Assembly (NCBI GenBank): GCA_938075675.1
Contig: CALJHE010000014.1
Location: 103,721 to 167,720 of the forward strand
Direction of reading: 5' to 3'
DNA: 64,000 nucleotides
DNA from: Candidatus Poseidoniaceae archaeon
GTDB lineage: Archaea; Thermoplasmatota; Poseidoniia; Poseidoniales; Poseidoniaceae
Shown piece after piece: positions 8,113 to 16,590 of this stretch. A program made the position numbers and the translations under genes. The notes under the pieces are model-generated. The model was not told the origin of the DNA. It did not search any database and worked only from the letters and a program-made list of their open reading frames with translations. How positions within the stretch are numbered: position 1 is the first letter of the stretch; the number at the start of each line of letters is the position of its first letter.

Positions 8113-9258
8113 ATGCTCGAATTACAAGTTGAACAACGTATCAGGTATCCGCCATTTGAACCTCATCGATTCATGCCAGCGAAACTGCCTATTGCGACCT
8201 CAACAAAGGTCATCGAAACCGGCACACGCGATGATCTCATTAGCACCGTTCAAAATCTCGCACCGAGTTTCAAACTTGGAAACGATGAATCTTGGATCGT
8301 CGAACAGAGATATTTGATTGATGGTGAGCCGTACCTTGATGAAGGGAATGAGCGGAGTGAACACGTCTTGGAATCAAACAAAAAACCATTGATTGTAAAT
8401 GAACAAAGACAGGGTTGGTATCTTACTCCAAATCCAATCCATGCAGCAATTCGTAATTTCATATCGAAAACTGTTGTCCTTTTGCTCATTGCTTTGGGAT
8501 ACCTGTTCATTGAGCCCCTCCTCAGTTCATTGGGCATACAAGGAATCGGCACTGGCACCGTTCGAATCGGATTACTGGATTATCCACTGCTTGCGATAAT
8601 TATGCTTCCGTTGCTTTTGGGGCCTCTCGCAATGAGAGTTGGTGCAAACTTAGCAGATTTAGTTCAACAACAGAACTTTTTGAAATCAGAACCAATCGAC
8701 CCTTCGATAACCCTTATTGAGCAACCGGTTGCAGGGCAACCTCTCAAGTTGAAAGTATCTATCGAAGAGTCTCGTGAAGAATGGAAGGACATCGAAGTAT
8801 TGTGGAGGGTAGGTGCTCTGCCTCCCGCTCGAGAAGAGATTTTTCGCTCTCTTGGAGTTGCTGAGTCGAAGCAACCACCTGCGGGTCTCACAACTGAATT
8901 ACCGCATCACTGGCAAATAGGTCTCGATGATGGAACTGGGGGCGGCGAAGAAGCTCCAATGGAAGCTCGAGAAGTGAAAGGTGGACTGTTCTTGAGGCCT
9001 ATGCGAAGCATGGAATCTGGTGGACGATGTTCGCTCAGTGAACAAGTCATGACTCTTGACCCACCAACTATGGAATGGCCGGGTACAGTGTCAAGTAAAT
9101 TGATTCGGATTCACTGGGAAATTATTATTCGAATTCAACGAACCAAAGGCGGACCACTCTTGTGGGTGTTGCCTCTTCCAGTACAGCATCCTAAATCAAG
9201 TTCCCAAATTGCAACCCTCCCAACAAACGATGGTCGTGCTGAGTCAGTGCCGATTTGA
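8113..9258 (+). CDS. Membrane protein of unknown function with two central TM helices
   Basis: Not recognised. The 381-residue protein has a soluble N-terminal part of about 115 residues, two adjacent hydrophobic segments (about 117-137, VVLLLIALGYLFIEPLLSS, and 153-173, PLLAIIMLPLLLGPLAM), and a C-terminal half rich in beta-type sequence with a GTGGGEE turn. GAGGT lies 5 bases before the ATG at 8113. The spacing of 9 bases to the geranylgeranyl reductase implies co-transcription, which hints at a membrane-related role but does not prove it. Confidence 0.78.
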   Translation: MLELQVEQRIRYPPFEPHRFMPAKLPIATSTKVIETGTRDDLISTVQNLAPSFKLGNDESWIVEQRYLIDGEPYLDEGNERSEHVLESNKKPLIVNEQRQGWYLTPNPIHAAIRNFISKTVVLLLIALGYLFIEPLLSSLGIQGIGTGTVRIGLLDYPLLAIIMLPLLLGPLAMRVGANLADLVQQQNFLKSEPIDPSITLIEQPVAGQPLKLKVSIEESREEWKDIEVLWRVGALPPAREEIFRSLGVAESKQPPAGLTTELPHHWQIGLDDGTGGGEEAPMEAREVKGGLFLRPMRSMESGGRCSLSEQVMTLDPPTMEWPGTVSSKLIRIHWEIIIRIQRTKGGPLLWVLPLPVQHPKSSSQIATLPTNDGRAESVPI

Positions 9259-9298
9259 ATGGCAAACATTCAAGTCTCTCATGGAATGTATATAATCC

Positions 9299-12200
9299 AT
9301 GGAAGGGCGCGTATTCTATGCCATACTCCTTGTTGGTTTGCTTGTTGTTTCAGGTTGTCTCGGAAACGCCGACATTGAATCCGAAATTCCTGAGGATGAC
9401 AACCAATACATTGGGATTATTTCACTCAATGCTTCATGGGGAGCATTAATCCAATCAATTCCGATGGATGGAACTCCAATTGTCCTTCAAGTCGTAATTG
9501 CAAGCGAAGGTGATGACTGGGGTGCACAGCCGACAATTCTTACGCCTGATTTCACATCTCTTTCGTTGTACGAGTGGGAGAAAAATCAACAAGGATATCA
9601 ACTAACATTTGTTCCCGAAATTACGGGAGATTATTCGATTCAAATTGAATTTGCCACTACGAATAATGCTGAATTTAGTGACCCACAGCCGGTACGACTC
9701 ACTCATGTCATCTCAGTACAACCCGTAGAGGAAGATGCTCCAATCCTTACAGCACCAGTATTTATCGAAATTGAAGAACAACGGCTCATATGGTATGAAG
9801 GAACTGTAAGCCATGCAAATATTGCTACCTGTACACTTGAGATACTGCTTGAAGAGGGTACAAGAAAATCACCTGCAGTCAAGGATGATGGGACATGGAA
9901 ACTTTTACTCGACCTGTCTGAATCTGAATCGTCATTTGACATTCACGCAGACGTAGAATGTGGCACATATTCTCCAAAAAATGACACTGTTGTTACACAA
10001 ATCATCATCGCAAATATGGGTGAAGATTCCGATGGAGATGGAATACCTGATGAGAATGACCGATGCCCGAACGGCTACGGTGTCGCAGATGGATGGACAT
10101 CATCGCTTGCAAGCGACCAAGACCAAGACGGATGTCATGACCTTCAGGAAGATACAGATGATGACAACGATGGTGTTGCGGACGACTACGACCTTTGCCC
10201 AACTTCCTTTGGGTGGGTTAGTTTCCCCAATGCAGACTATGATTCAGATGGTTGCCATGACGCAGATGAAGATGATGACGATGATAACGATGGAATCCTC
10301 GATGTGGATGATTTATGCCCGTGGGGATTCATTGGCTGGAGTTCAAGCACCTTCAGTGATTGGGACAGCGATGGTTGCTCGGATCTTGATGAAGATATGG
10401 ATGATGACAACGATGGATTGAATGATGAAATGGATTCATGTCCAAAGGGATTGACGAATTGGATTCGCAACCCATCAACTGATTTTGATGACGATGGTTG
10501 CTCAGATTCAACTGAAGACCTTGACGACGACAACGACTCCGTTGATGATGTGAACAGCACCGGCAGCCCCCTTGACTTGTGCCCGGAAACTCCACTCAAT
10601 GCGACCCAAATCGACGAAAATGGATGCGCAGCAGTTCAACGTGACACCGATGTTGATGGTGTAAATGACTTGGACGATCAGTGCCCAGGTACCCCAGCAC
10701 AACTGCCAGTCAATGCTGTCGGGTGCGCAGACATTGACGCTGATGGTGTGTTCGCTAATGTTGACCTCTGCCCAAACTCACCGGGGCGCTGGACCATTGA
10801 TTCTGATGGATGTGCAGTGATTCAATCTGCCATCCCATGGACGAGTTCATCTGCGCTTGATGCTCCAATGCAATCCGTTCCTGACTTTTCGATACCTACA
10901 CTTGAAGGTACATTTTACTTCCAGCAAGAGTGGACCGGATACGACATTTACTTTTTCTTGTTCAAGTATACGGATTCCAGTGGCAACTCCAATTCTGCAA
11001 CTTGGGGCCAAAGCCCTGGACAGTTTCTCCGGGCCATGCCCGACAATGTCCATGTGTTCTATGGCTCGTTTGATTCATCGTATCATACCGATGTCGTGAG
11101 TCGGAAAACGGCAGTTGAGAATGCCTTGAACCCGAATGAAGAGGCAGAATGGAATGGGCGGATACACTATATTGACCAAAGAGCTAACAGCATTTCTGGA
11201 GGTTTAGGCCAAATGATTTCAAACTTCAATTCCCCTTTGTATATGGGCATAGATCGATTCCAACTCGCAAGAGAAACTGGAAGTTTGTATGCGTGGACGT
11301 CATCCAACAATGACCCCATGCATTTGGTTCATGAACCTGCACAATGGAATGCCGAGTTCCCAGTTGAGATACGAAGGTCTGACCCTGGCGTCCAAGAAGT
11401 ATCGATCATGGATTTTGACCGTCACACGGGCGGATGGGGGGGTGGCTTCACATCAACAATGAGCGCTGAGTTCCCAAACAACCTCACAGAATACGACACA
11501 ATGGAGGTCTACCATGAGCATGCGTGTATCGACCGTATGAATCGATACCAAACAAGCGATGGAACATACGCTGGTTGCCACGAGTGGGATTATGAGGCAA
11601 ATCTACGAATATGTGATCGTGGCAACACCTCTTCCTGCAGTACGGAGTTTATGAGATGGATAACCACATACGGTCGAGAAGGAAAATGGCTTACCGATAT
11701 CTCCCCGTACCTTTTCATGTTGGAAAACGATGATAATCGGACATTCAAATATCGGGGTGCGAACAAAGGTGACCTCACAATTTCAGTTTTGTTGAGTAAT
11801 TGGGGCAGCGGTTTACGCAGCACTACGGCAGATTTTGCATTTACTGGCGGGCAATTCGACGGAACTTACAACGATGTAACAAAATACACACGTGATCTTA
11901 ATTTTACTGTACCTTCATGGGCAGAAAAAGTTCAAATTGTTGCAACAATAACAGGGCATGGGTTCGGTAAAGACAATGCAAATTGTGCTGAGTTCTGTGA
12001 CCATGAACATCACTATTCGATGAATGGATTCACCACATACGAATGGCACCCTATTGTGTATTCAAACGAAGGTTGCGAAAATGAAGTTGAGAACGGTGTC
12101 GTCGCTAATCAATTTGGTTCCTGGCCCTTTGGTCGAGCGGGCTGGTGTGCCGGTCAAGATGTCAAGCAATGGACCTACGATATCACCGATTGGAGTGATA

Positions 12201-12343
12201 TGAACGGCGGAGTGAATCATCTCACTTATCGAGGATTATACAACGGCCAAGAGTATGTACCATCGGACGGTGTAGGAAACGGAGAGCGGAACATCCACGC
12301 AGAAATTTGGGTCGTCTACTACGATTCGACAACTTCACCCTGA
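9299..12343 (+). CDS. Lipoprotein with thrombospondin-3 calcium repeats and C-terminal PNGase F-like domains
   Basis: A 1014-residue predicted surface lipoprotein. The signal peptide ends in the lipobox VVSGC with the lipidated cysteine at C20. Residues about 100-235 look like immunoglobulin-type beta domains. Residues about 240-505 are thrombospondin type 3 style repeats of the D-x-D-x-D-G form alternating with cysteine pairs, expected to bind calcium as a rigid stalk. The C-terminal third matches peptide-N-glycosidase F (PNGase F), which removes N-glycans from asparagine. It has CHEWDYEANL with D764 at the place of catalytic D60 (CDEWDRYANV in PNGase F), then MRWITTYG for RFITPY. In the second jelly roll it has ITGHGF, CAEFC with E898 at the place of E206, and RAGWCAG for RAGWCPG. 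The E118 equivalent is not obvious. The stop is one base from that of convergent mqnC. Confidence 0.85.
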   Translation: MEGRVFYAILLVGLLVVSGCLGNADIESEIPEDDNQYIGIISLNASWGALIQSIPMDGTPIVLQVVIASEGDDWGAQPTILTPDFTSLSLYEWEKNQQGYQLTFVPEITGDYSIQIEFATTNNAEFSDPQPVRLTHVISVQPVEEDAPILTAPVFIEIEEQRLIWYEGTVSHANIATCTLEILLEEGTRKSPAVKDDGTWKLLLDLSESESSFDIHADVECGTYSPKNDTVVTQIIIANMGEDSDGDGIPDENDRCPNGYGVADGWTSSLASDQDQDGCHDLQEDTDDDNDGVADDYDLCPTSFGWVSFPNADYDSDGCHDADEDDDDDNDGILDVDDLCPWGFIGWSSSTFSDWDSDGCSDLDEDMDDDNDGLNDEMDSCPKGLTNWIRNPSTDFDDDGCSDSTEDLDDDNDSVDDVNSTGSPLDLCPETPLNATQIDENGCAAVQRDTDVDGVNDLDDQCPGTPAQLPVNAVGCADIDADGVFANVDLCPNSPGRWTIDSDGCAVIQSAIPWTSSSALDAPMQSVPDFSIPTLEGTFYFQQEWTGYDIYFFLFKYTDSSGNSNSATWGQSPGQFLRAMPDNVHVFYGSFDSSYHTDVVSRKTAVENALNPNEEAEWNGRIHYIDQRANSISGGLGQMISNFNSPLYMGIDRFQLARETGSLYAWTSSNNDPMHLVHEPAQWNAEFPVEIRRSDPGVQEVSIMDFDRHTGGWGGGFTSTMSAEFPNNLTEYDTMEVYHEHACIDRMNRYQTSDGTYAGCHEWDYEANLRICDRGNTSSCSTEFMRWITTYGREGKWLTDISPYLFMLENDDNRTFKYRGANKGDLTISVLLSNWGSGLRSTTADFAFTGGQFDGTYNDVTKYTRDLNFTVPSWAEKVQIVATITGHGFGKDNANCAEFCDHEHHYSMNGFTTYEWHPIVYSNEGCENEVENGVVANQFGSWPFGRAGWCAGQDVKQWTYDITDWSDMNGGVNHLTYRGLYNGQEYVPSDGVGNGERNIHAEIWVVYYDSTTSP

Positions 12344-12344
12344 T

Positions 12345-13529
12345 TCAAAACTGAGATGGTGGTGGGGATTGCAAATCTTTTCGATCCGTTCCACATTCAG
12401 GTGTATCCAAAAAAACATAATCACTGTCACGACGTTGAGGTGAGAAGCCTGCACGAAGAATGACATTTTGCAATTCGATTTCAGAAGCGTGGAATTTGGT
12501 GGTACCCGAAGCTGAAACTACATTTTCTTCCATCATGGTTGAGCCAACGTCGTTAGCACCACCGAAAAGCGCCATTTGGGCGGTTTTAATGCCCATGGTG
12601 GGCCATGATGATTGAATGTTCGGGATAGAATCGAGGAACAGGCGAGAAACTGCCACGTGACGAAGATATTCTGTTGAGCCAGCGCCAAGTTGTATCTTGT
12701 TTTGACCTCTGTTCCTTCGACCGAAACTGTTGACCTCAAGCTGAACTGGCCAAGCGATGAATGAGGTGAACCCGATTCCGTGCTGTTCCAGAGAACGGTC
12801 TTGCAGTTGCCGCAGACGGTACATGTGTTCGACACGCTGCTCCAATGTTTCACCAAATCCAATGACATTCGTTGCACTCGTAGTCAATCCAAGCGATTGC
12901 GCTTCTTCCATTACCCTGAGCCAGTTCGCAGGAAGCCCCTTTTTTGGAGATACATCTTTTCGAACATCATCAACCAACATTTCTGCCCCCCCACCGGGGA
13001 GACCGTGCATACCTGCAGCCTTGAGTCGAGTCAATACTTCAAGCGTTGAAAGTTCACTTACTTCTGCAATTCCTTCGATCTCAATGGGGCTAAAGCAATC
13101 AATTGCAATCGATGGATGCCGAGTGCAAAGCTCCCGCAAGAGGTTTTCATACCATTCAAATGAGAGATCCGGGTTCACTCCACCCTGCATTAGAATACGA
13201 ACTCCTTCGATGTTTTCGAGTTCTTGAATTCGTGCAGATATCTCATCGATGGACTGAGTGTATGTTTCTTCATGGCCGGGTGGGCGGTAAAAAGAACAGA
13301 ATTGGCAATTGATAGTACAGATATTGGTGTAGTTGATGTTGCGGTCAATAAGATAGGTAACTTTACTCGCACCGTGCATTGCATTTCGTCGTAAAAGTGC
13401 AGCACTCATCAATTGGTGAAGCGGTGCATTTTGGTACAATTCAACTGCTTCCTCGGAACTCAGTCGATACTGCGAGGCTGAATCCTTATGCCACAAGGCC
13501 TGTCTCTCTAGAATTGCAGACCATGACAT
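12345..13529 (-). CDS. mqnC: Cyclic dehypoxanthinyl futalosine synthase, radical SAM
   Basis: MqnC cyclises dehypoxanthine futalosine in the futalosine route to menaquinone. The 394-residue protein has the radical SAM cluster C71-xxx-C75-xx-C78 within NYTNICTINCQFCSFYRPPG. It also has ILMQGGVNPDLSFEWYENLL, SPIEIEGIA, MHGLPGGGAEMLVDDVR and FTSFIAWPVQLE, which follow MqnC more closely than the related CofH or MqnE. GAGGTG precedes the ATG at 13529 and overlaps the end of the upstream peptidase gene, so the pair is one transcript. The other mqn genes are not in the window. A CofH-like role is the main alternative. Confidence 0.87.
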   Translation of the reverse strand: MSWSAILERQALWHKDSASQYRLSSEEAVELYQNAPLHQLMSAALLRRNAMHGASKVTYLIDRNINYTNICTINCQFCSFYRPPGHEETYTQSIDEISARIQELENIEGVRILMQGGVNPDLSFEWYENLLRELCTRHPSIAIDCFSPIEIEGIAEVSELSTLEVLTRLKAAGMHGLPGGGAEMLVDDVRKDVSPKKGLPANWLRVMEEAQSLGLTTSATNVIGFGETLEQRVEHMYRLRQLQDRSLEQHGIGFTSFIAWPVQLEVNSFGRRNRGQNKIQLGAGSTEYLRHVAVSRLFLDSIPNIQSSWPTMGIKTAQMALFGGANDVGSTMMEENVVSASGTTKFHASEIELQNVILRAGFSPQRRDSDYVFLDTPECGTDRKDLQSPPPSQF

Positions 13530-13538
13530 CCTTACACC

Positions 13539-14909
13539 TCAAAATGGAGTACCGGTAATTGCCTCAATATCCTCAATGGATTTCGGACATGCTGATGTCA
13601 ATACATCGGGATCGCCGGATGTTACCAAAACGTCATCTTCAATGCGGATTCCGAGGTTTGCATAACGTTCTGGGCAATCGACATCTGGCCGCCATGCTCC
13701 GAAATACAACCCTGGTTCGACGGTCAAACACATCCCAGCTTCCAATAGTCTTGGTTCGCCGTTCGGCTTGTAGATTCCGACATCGTGAACATCAAGACCA
13801 ATCCAGTGGCTTGTATTATGCATGTACCACTTTCGTAGATCTCCAGAATCCATGTCCAATGCCTCCTCGACGGATTGATTGCTGATACCTAAACGAATTA
13901 TTCCTTCAGCGAGAACACGGCGAGCAGCGTCATGAGGGGCTGTGTAAGGTTGCCCCACACGGCAGCAATCTATTGCCGCTTTTTGGGCGTCCAAAACCAG
14001 TTGATAGATTTCTTTCTGCGCATCAGTGAACTTACCGTTAATTGGCCAAGAACGAGTGATATCTGCAGCATAACCGCGGTATTCAGCACCTGCATCGATC
14101 AAGATAACCTCTCCATCTTCACACACATCGTTGTTTTCTTTGTAATGGAGAACTGTTGCGTTATCACCGCAGCCTACGATTGATGGATAAGCCCATCCGG
14201 AGGTGCCAGCATACACAAAGAAGCCCTCGATAGTTGATTGGAATTGATATTCCATACGACCAGGTTTTGAATGCCGCATTGCTGCAACATGAGCATAGCT
14301 GCTCACATCAGAGGCGAACCTCATTTGTGCAATCTCAGCATCAGATTTCCTCAACCGAAGTTCAGCGATACGGGCACTTGGATCTTCGATGGAGACTGGA
14401 CCAGTTCCGAAATGTTGACGGGCTCGGTCCCGTCGATCGACTGATTGACGAACGAGTGAATCAACAACGCTCTGCACGCCAGTCCGAAGCAAAATTCTAT
14501 GAGACTTGGAGATGAATTCAGAAAGTGAGTTTTCTAGTTCATCAATCGAATGAGCCTCCTGAACTGGCCAGTTGGCTAATGCACCTTCAACGCCAGGTCG
14601 ACGTCCTTCCCAAATTTCTTTCAGAGTGTCTTTGGGTTGTACAAACAATGTTGAAACCCATTCACCGTCAACGCAACGTAAGGTGAAAACGGCCTCGGGT
14701 TCAGTCCAACCGACAAAATAGAGCATGTCACTCATCGTTCGAAATGGATAGTGGACATCGTTCGAGTGGGTTGATTCTTCAGCTGCGCAGAGAATAACCA
14801 AGTCATCAGGTCGAAGTTGAGAAGTTAAGCGCCCTTGACGTGCAATGTACTCCTGTTGGGAGATTACTGCAGGTTGAGGCCCAATGTGCGCCATAGCCGC
14901 TTCGTTCAT
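13539..14909 (-). CDS. pepP: Xaa-Pro aminopeptidase, M24B
   Basis: Metallopeptidase that removes N-terminal residues preceding proline, probably cytoplasmic as no signal peptide is visible. The N-terminal creatinase-like domain holds YPFRTMSDMLYFVGWTEPEAV. The catalytic pita-bread domain shows the dinuclear metal ligands in order: LIDAGAEYRGYAADITRSWP (two aspartates), HNTSHWIGLDVHD (histidine), LTVEPGLYF (glutamate) and IRIEDDVLV (glutamate). I placed the start at the ATG 14909, with GGGTGG just upstream and 46 bases after the preceding gene, giving 456 residues. An ATG at 14978 would overlap that gene. Cleaving X-Pro peptides complements the proline dehydrogenase at 51 kb in a peptide-eating lifestyle. 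Confidence 0.93.
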   Translation of the reverse strand: MNEAAMAHIGPQPAVISQQEYIARQGRLTSQLRPDDLVILCAAEESTHSNDVHYPFRTMSDMLYFVGWTEPEAVFTLRCVDGEWVSTLFVQPKDTLKEIWEGRRPGVEGALANWPVQEAHSIDELENSLSEFISKSHRILLRTGVQSVVDSLVRQSVDRRDRARQHFGTGPVSIEDPSARIAELRLRKSDAEIAQMRFASDVSSYAHVAAMRHSKPGRMEYQFQSTIEGFFVYAGTSGWAYPSIVGCGDNATVLHYKENNDVCEDGEVILIDAGAEYRGYAADITRSWPINGKFTDAQKEIYQLVLDAQKAAIDCCRVGQPYTAPHDAARRVLAEGIIRLGISNQSVEEALDMDSGDLRKWYMHNTSHWIGLDVHDVGIYKPNGEPRLLEAGMCLTVEPGLYFGAWRPDVDCPERYANLGIRIEDDVLVTSGDPDVLTSACPKSIEDIEAITGTPF

Positions 14910-14955
14910 GCTCCACCCACACACCCGGTAGTATTCAACAATTGCATTCACAGAA

Positions 14956-16527
14956 TTACAATTGACCCGTTTCATCATCAGTATTAGGCTGAGATGAAAC
15001 TGATTTGACGTTCCATTTAGGTAACTCCGAATCTGATGATTTGGAACGTAAGATTACAACGGTGATAGAGCCGCCAACGAGAAGTGAGACCAAGACCGAG
15101 GCAACGATAAACGCAGAGCGCGGTTGGTTTTGGACTGTCGGAGAAGAATTTTCAAGAATCAAGGAAAACTGAGTTTCGCTTGAGGCGCCGTTGTCATCTT
15201 CTACGACAAGTCGAATATCATAGTTTCCAGATTCAGAAAACTTTGCTGAATCAAGGACTGCTTTTCCCGCCAAAAACGTATTGCCGTTGACATACCATGT
15301 GTACGATAACGATTGAGCATCGCTTGCAGTATCAGCGCTCATTGAACCGTTCAGTTCCCAAACTTCATCACTGCCAAGAGTAATTGTGTAATTTGGTTCG
15401 ACGGCAAATGAATCGATTTCAACTCGGACCACCGGAGGGATATTCGTAACCAAAAATTGAGACTCAGAGACAGTTAGCCAGCCAGCAGTATCACGAACAA
15501 GCAATTCCACGGTCCAAGTTCCAGAGAAAGGTGGATGAATGGAAATAATCGACTGTGACACATACTCTGACTCGGCAACGGCACGACGCGAACCATCAGG
15601 CTCTACCAATGTCCATGTCAATCTGTTTTCACCGCCGATGTAACCGTCTTCTACTACTGCTGAAAATGAAATTTCTTCATCTTCATGCACAACAGGAAGT
15701 TCAGAGACCAACTGTTCCACTGGGGTTGAATCCTCGACAGCCTGTGCATCGCTGGTGAGCAAGACTGTTGGCTGAGTCCTGTCAACGAGTAAACGGAAAC
15801 TCGCAGTGTTTGAGGTGTGTAGAAGTGTATCAGTCACCGTCATGTCGAACAACCAGTATCCATCATCAAATTGAACTGAATCAAGTTCGAAATCCAGCGT
15901 AAGTACGCCGTTGCTCGTGGTAGAAACAAAATCTGTGAAAGAAACCATTTCCTCAAGACAGTTTCCAGAGGGAGCCGAACATACAGACATGGTGACGAAC
16001 GTCTCGTTGATACTGTATAATGGAAGAACTACAGGGACATTTATTGTCAAATCTTGTGCTGAAAGGAGATAGTATTGCCTGTCGTCACTTTGGTACTCAT
16101 TACCAAACTCGTGAATGTAGGGGGAATGGTTTGATGTGCCAAGATACACAACTCGTGAGTTGAGTGAATCCGCATTCGATAATTCACCAATGACCAAACG
16201 GCACGTGCAGTCGTATGTAGATACATTCAGTTCGAGATTCCACTCCCATATACCACTGCTGACTGCATTAACATTGGAGAGCTTTCCTGATTCAAGTGCA
16301 ATGGTTGAATTGTCGAAAAGGTCGTAAAGGTGCCAGTCAATATCAGCGAGGGGAATCAAGGAGGTACCGTTGAGATACAGCGAGTCATGAAATTCAAGGC
16401 CCATAGTACCTTGATGTATCGTGATGGTTGCATCCTCGGTGCTTGGTGATGCGGCATTCGTGACAGGGATACATGATGTGAGAAGGCCTGCCACGGCCAT
16501 GAAAAACAGTGCTTTCACGGGTCGCAT
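14956..16527 (-). CDS. Surface lipoprotein with PKD-like domain and C-terminal membrane anchor
   Basis: The 523-residue protein starts at the ATG 16527, which has GAGGAG 7 bases upstream; an in-frame ATG at 16554 lacks one. The N-terminus (MRPVKALFFMAVAGLLTSC) is a signal peptide with a plausible lipobox LTSC. The body is a string of beta-sandwich modules, several Ig/PKD-like. The last (about 390-475) has LNGSMSADTASDAQSLSYTWYVNG and DIRLVVEDDNGASS, typical of PKD folds. Near the C-terminus a hydrophobic helix (FIVASVLVSLLVGGSITVVIL) is followed by a basic and polar tail of about 30 residues. So it is tethered at the C-terminus and possibly also by lipid. Function unknown; adhesion or polymer binding is a guess. 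It sits between the peptidase gene and the calcium-repeat gene. Confidence 0.82.
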   Translation of the reverse strand: MRPVKALFFMAVAGLLTSCIPVTNAASPSTEDATITIHQGTMGLEFHDSLYLNGTSLIPLADIDWHLYDLFDNSTIALESGKLSNVNAVSSGIWEWNLELNVSTYDCTCRLVIGELSNADSLNSRVVYLGTSNHSPYIHEFGNEYQSDDRQYYLLSAQDLTINVPVVLPLYSINETFVTMSVCSAPSGNCLEEMVSFTDFVSTTSNGVLTLDFELDSVQFDDGYWLFDMTVTDTLLHTSNTASFRLLVDRTQPTVLLTSDAQAVEDSTPVEQLVSELPVVHEDEEISFSAVVEDGYIGGENRLTWTLVEPDGSRRAVAESEYVSQSIISIHPPFSGTWTVELLVRDTAGWLTVSESQFLVTNIPPVVRVEIDSFAVEPNYTITLGSDEVWELNGSMSADTASDAQSLSYTWYVNGNTFLAGKAVLDSAKFSESGNYDIRLVVEDDNGASSETQFSLILENSSPTVQNQPRSAFIVASVLVSLLVGGSITVVILRSKSSDSELPKWNVKSVSSQPNTDDETGQL

Positions 16528-16590
16528 GGAATTACTCCTCACGCCGACGGACATGAAGGTTCGTCCGGAATGACTGTAGACTGAACGATA

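Noticed and set aside
9289..9296. Strong TATA-like TATATAAT just before the PNGase F-like gene
   Set aside because: It ends only 2 bases before the ATG at 9299. A transcript starting 25 bases downstream would lose the start codon and half the signal peptide, so I do not call it the promoter.
10020..10760. Repeated GATGATGACAACGATGG-like DNA, considered as a tandem repeat or CRISPR-like array
   Set aside because: Units are irregular in length and in frame with aspartate-rich calcium motifs, so they reflect the protein repeat.
14910..14978. Longer N-terminus for the Xaa-Pro aminopeptidase
   Set aside because: It overlaps the upstream lipoprotein gene and adds residues not typical of M24B proteins.
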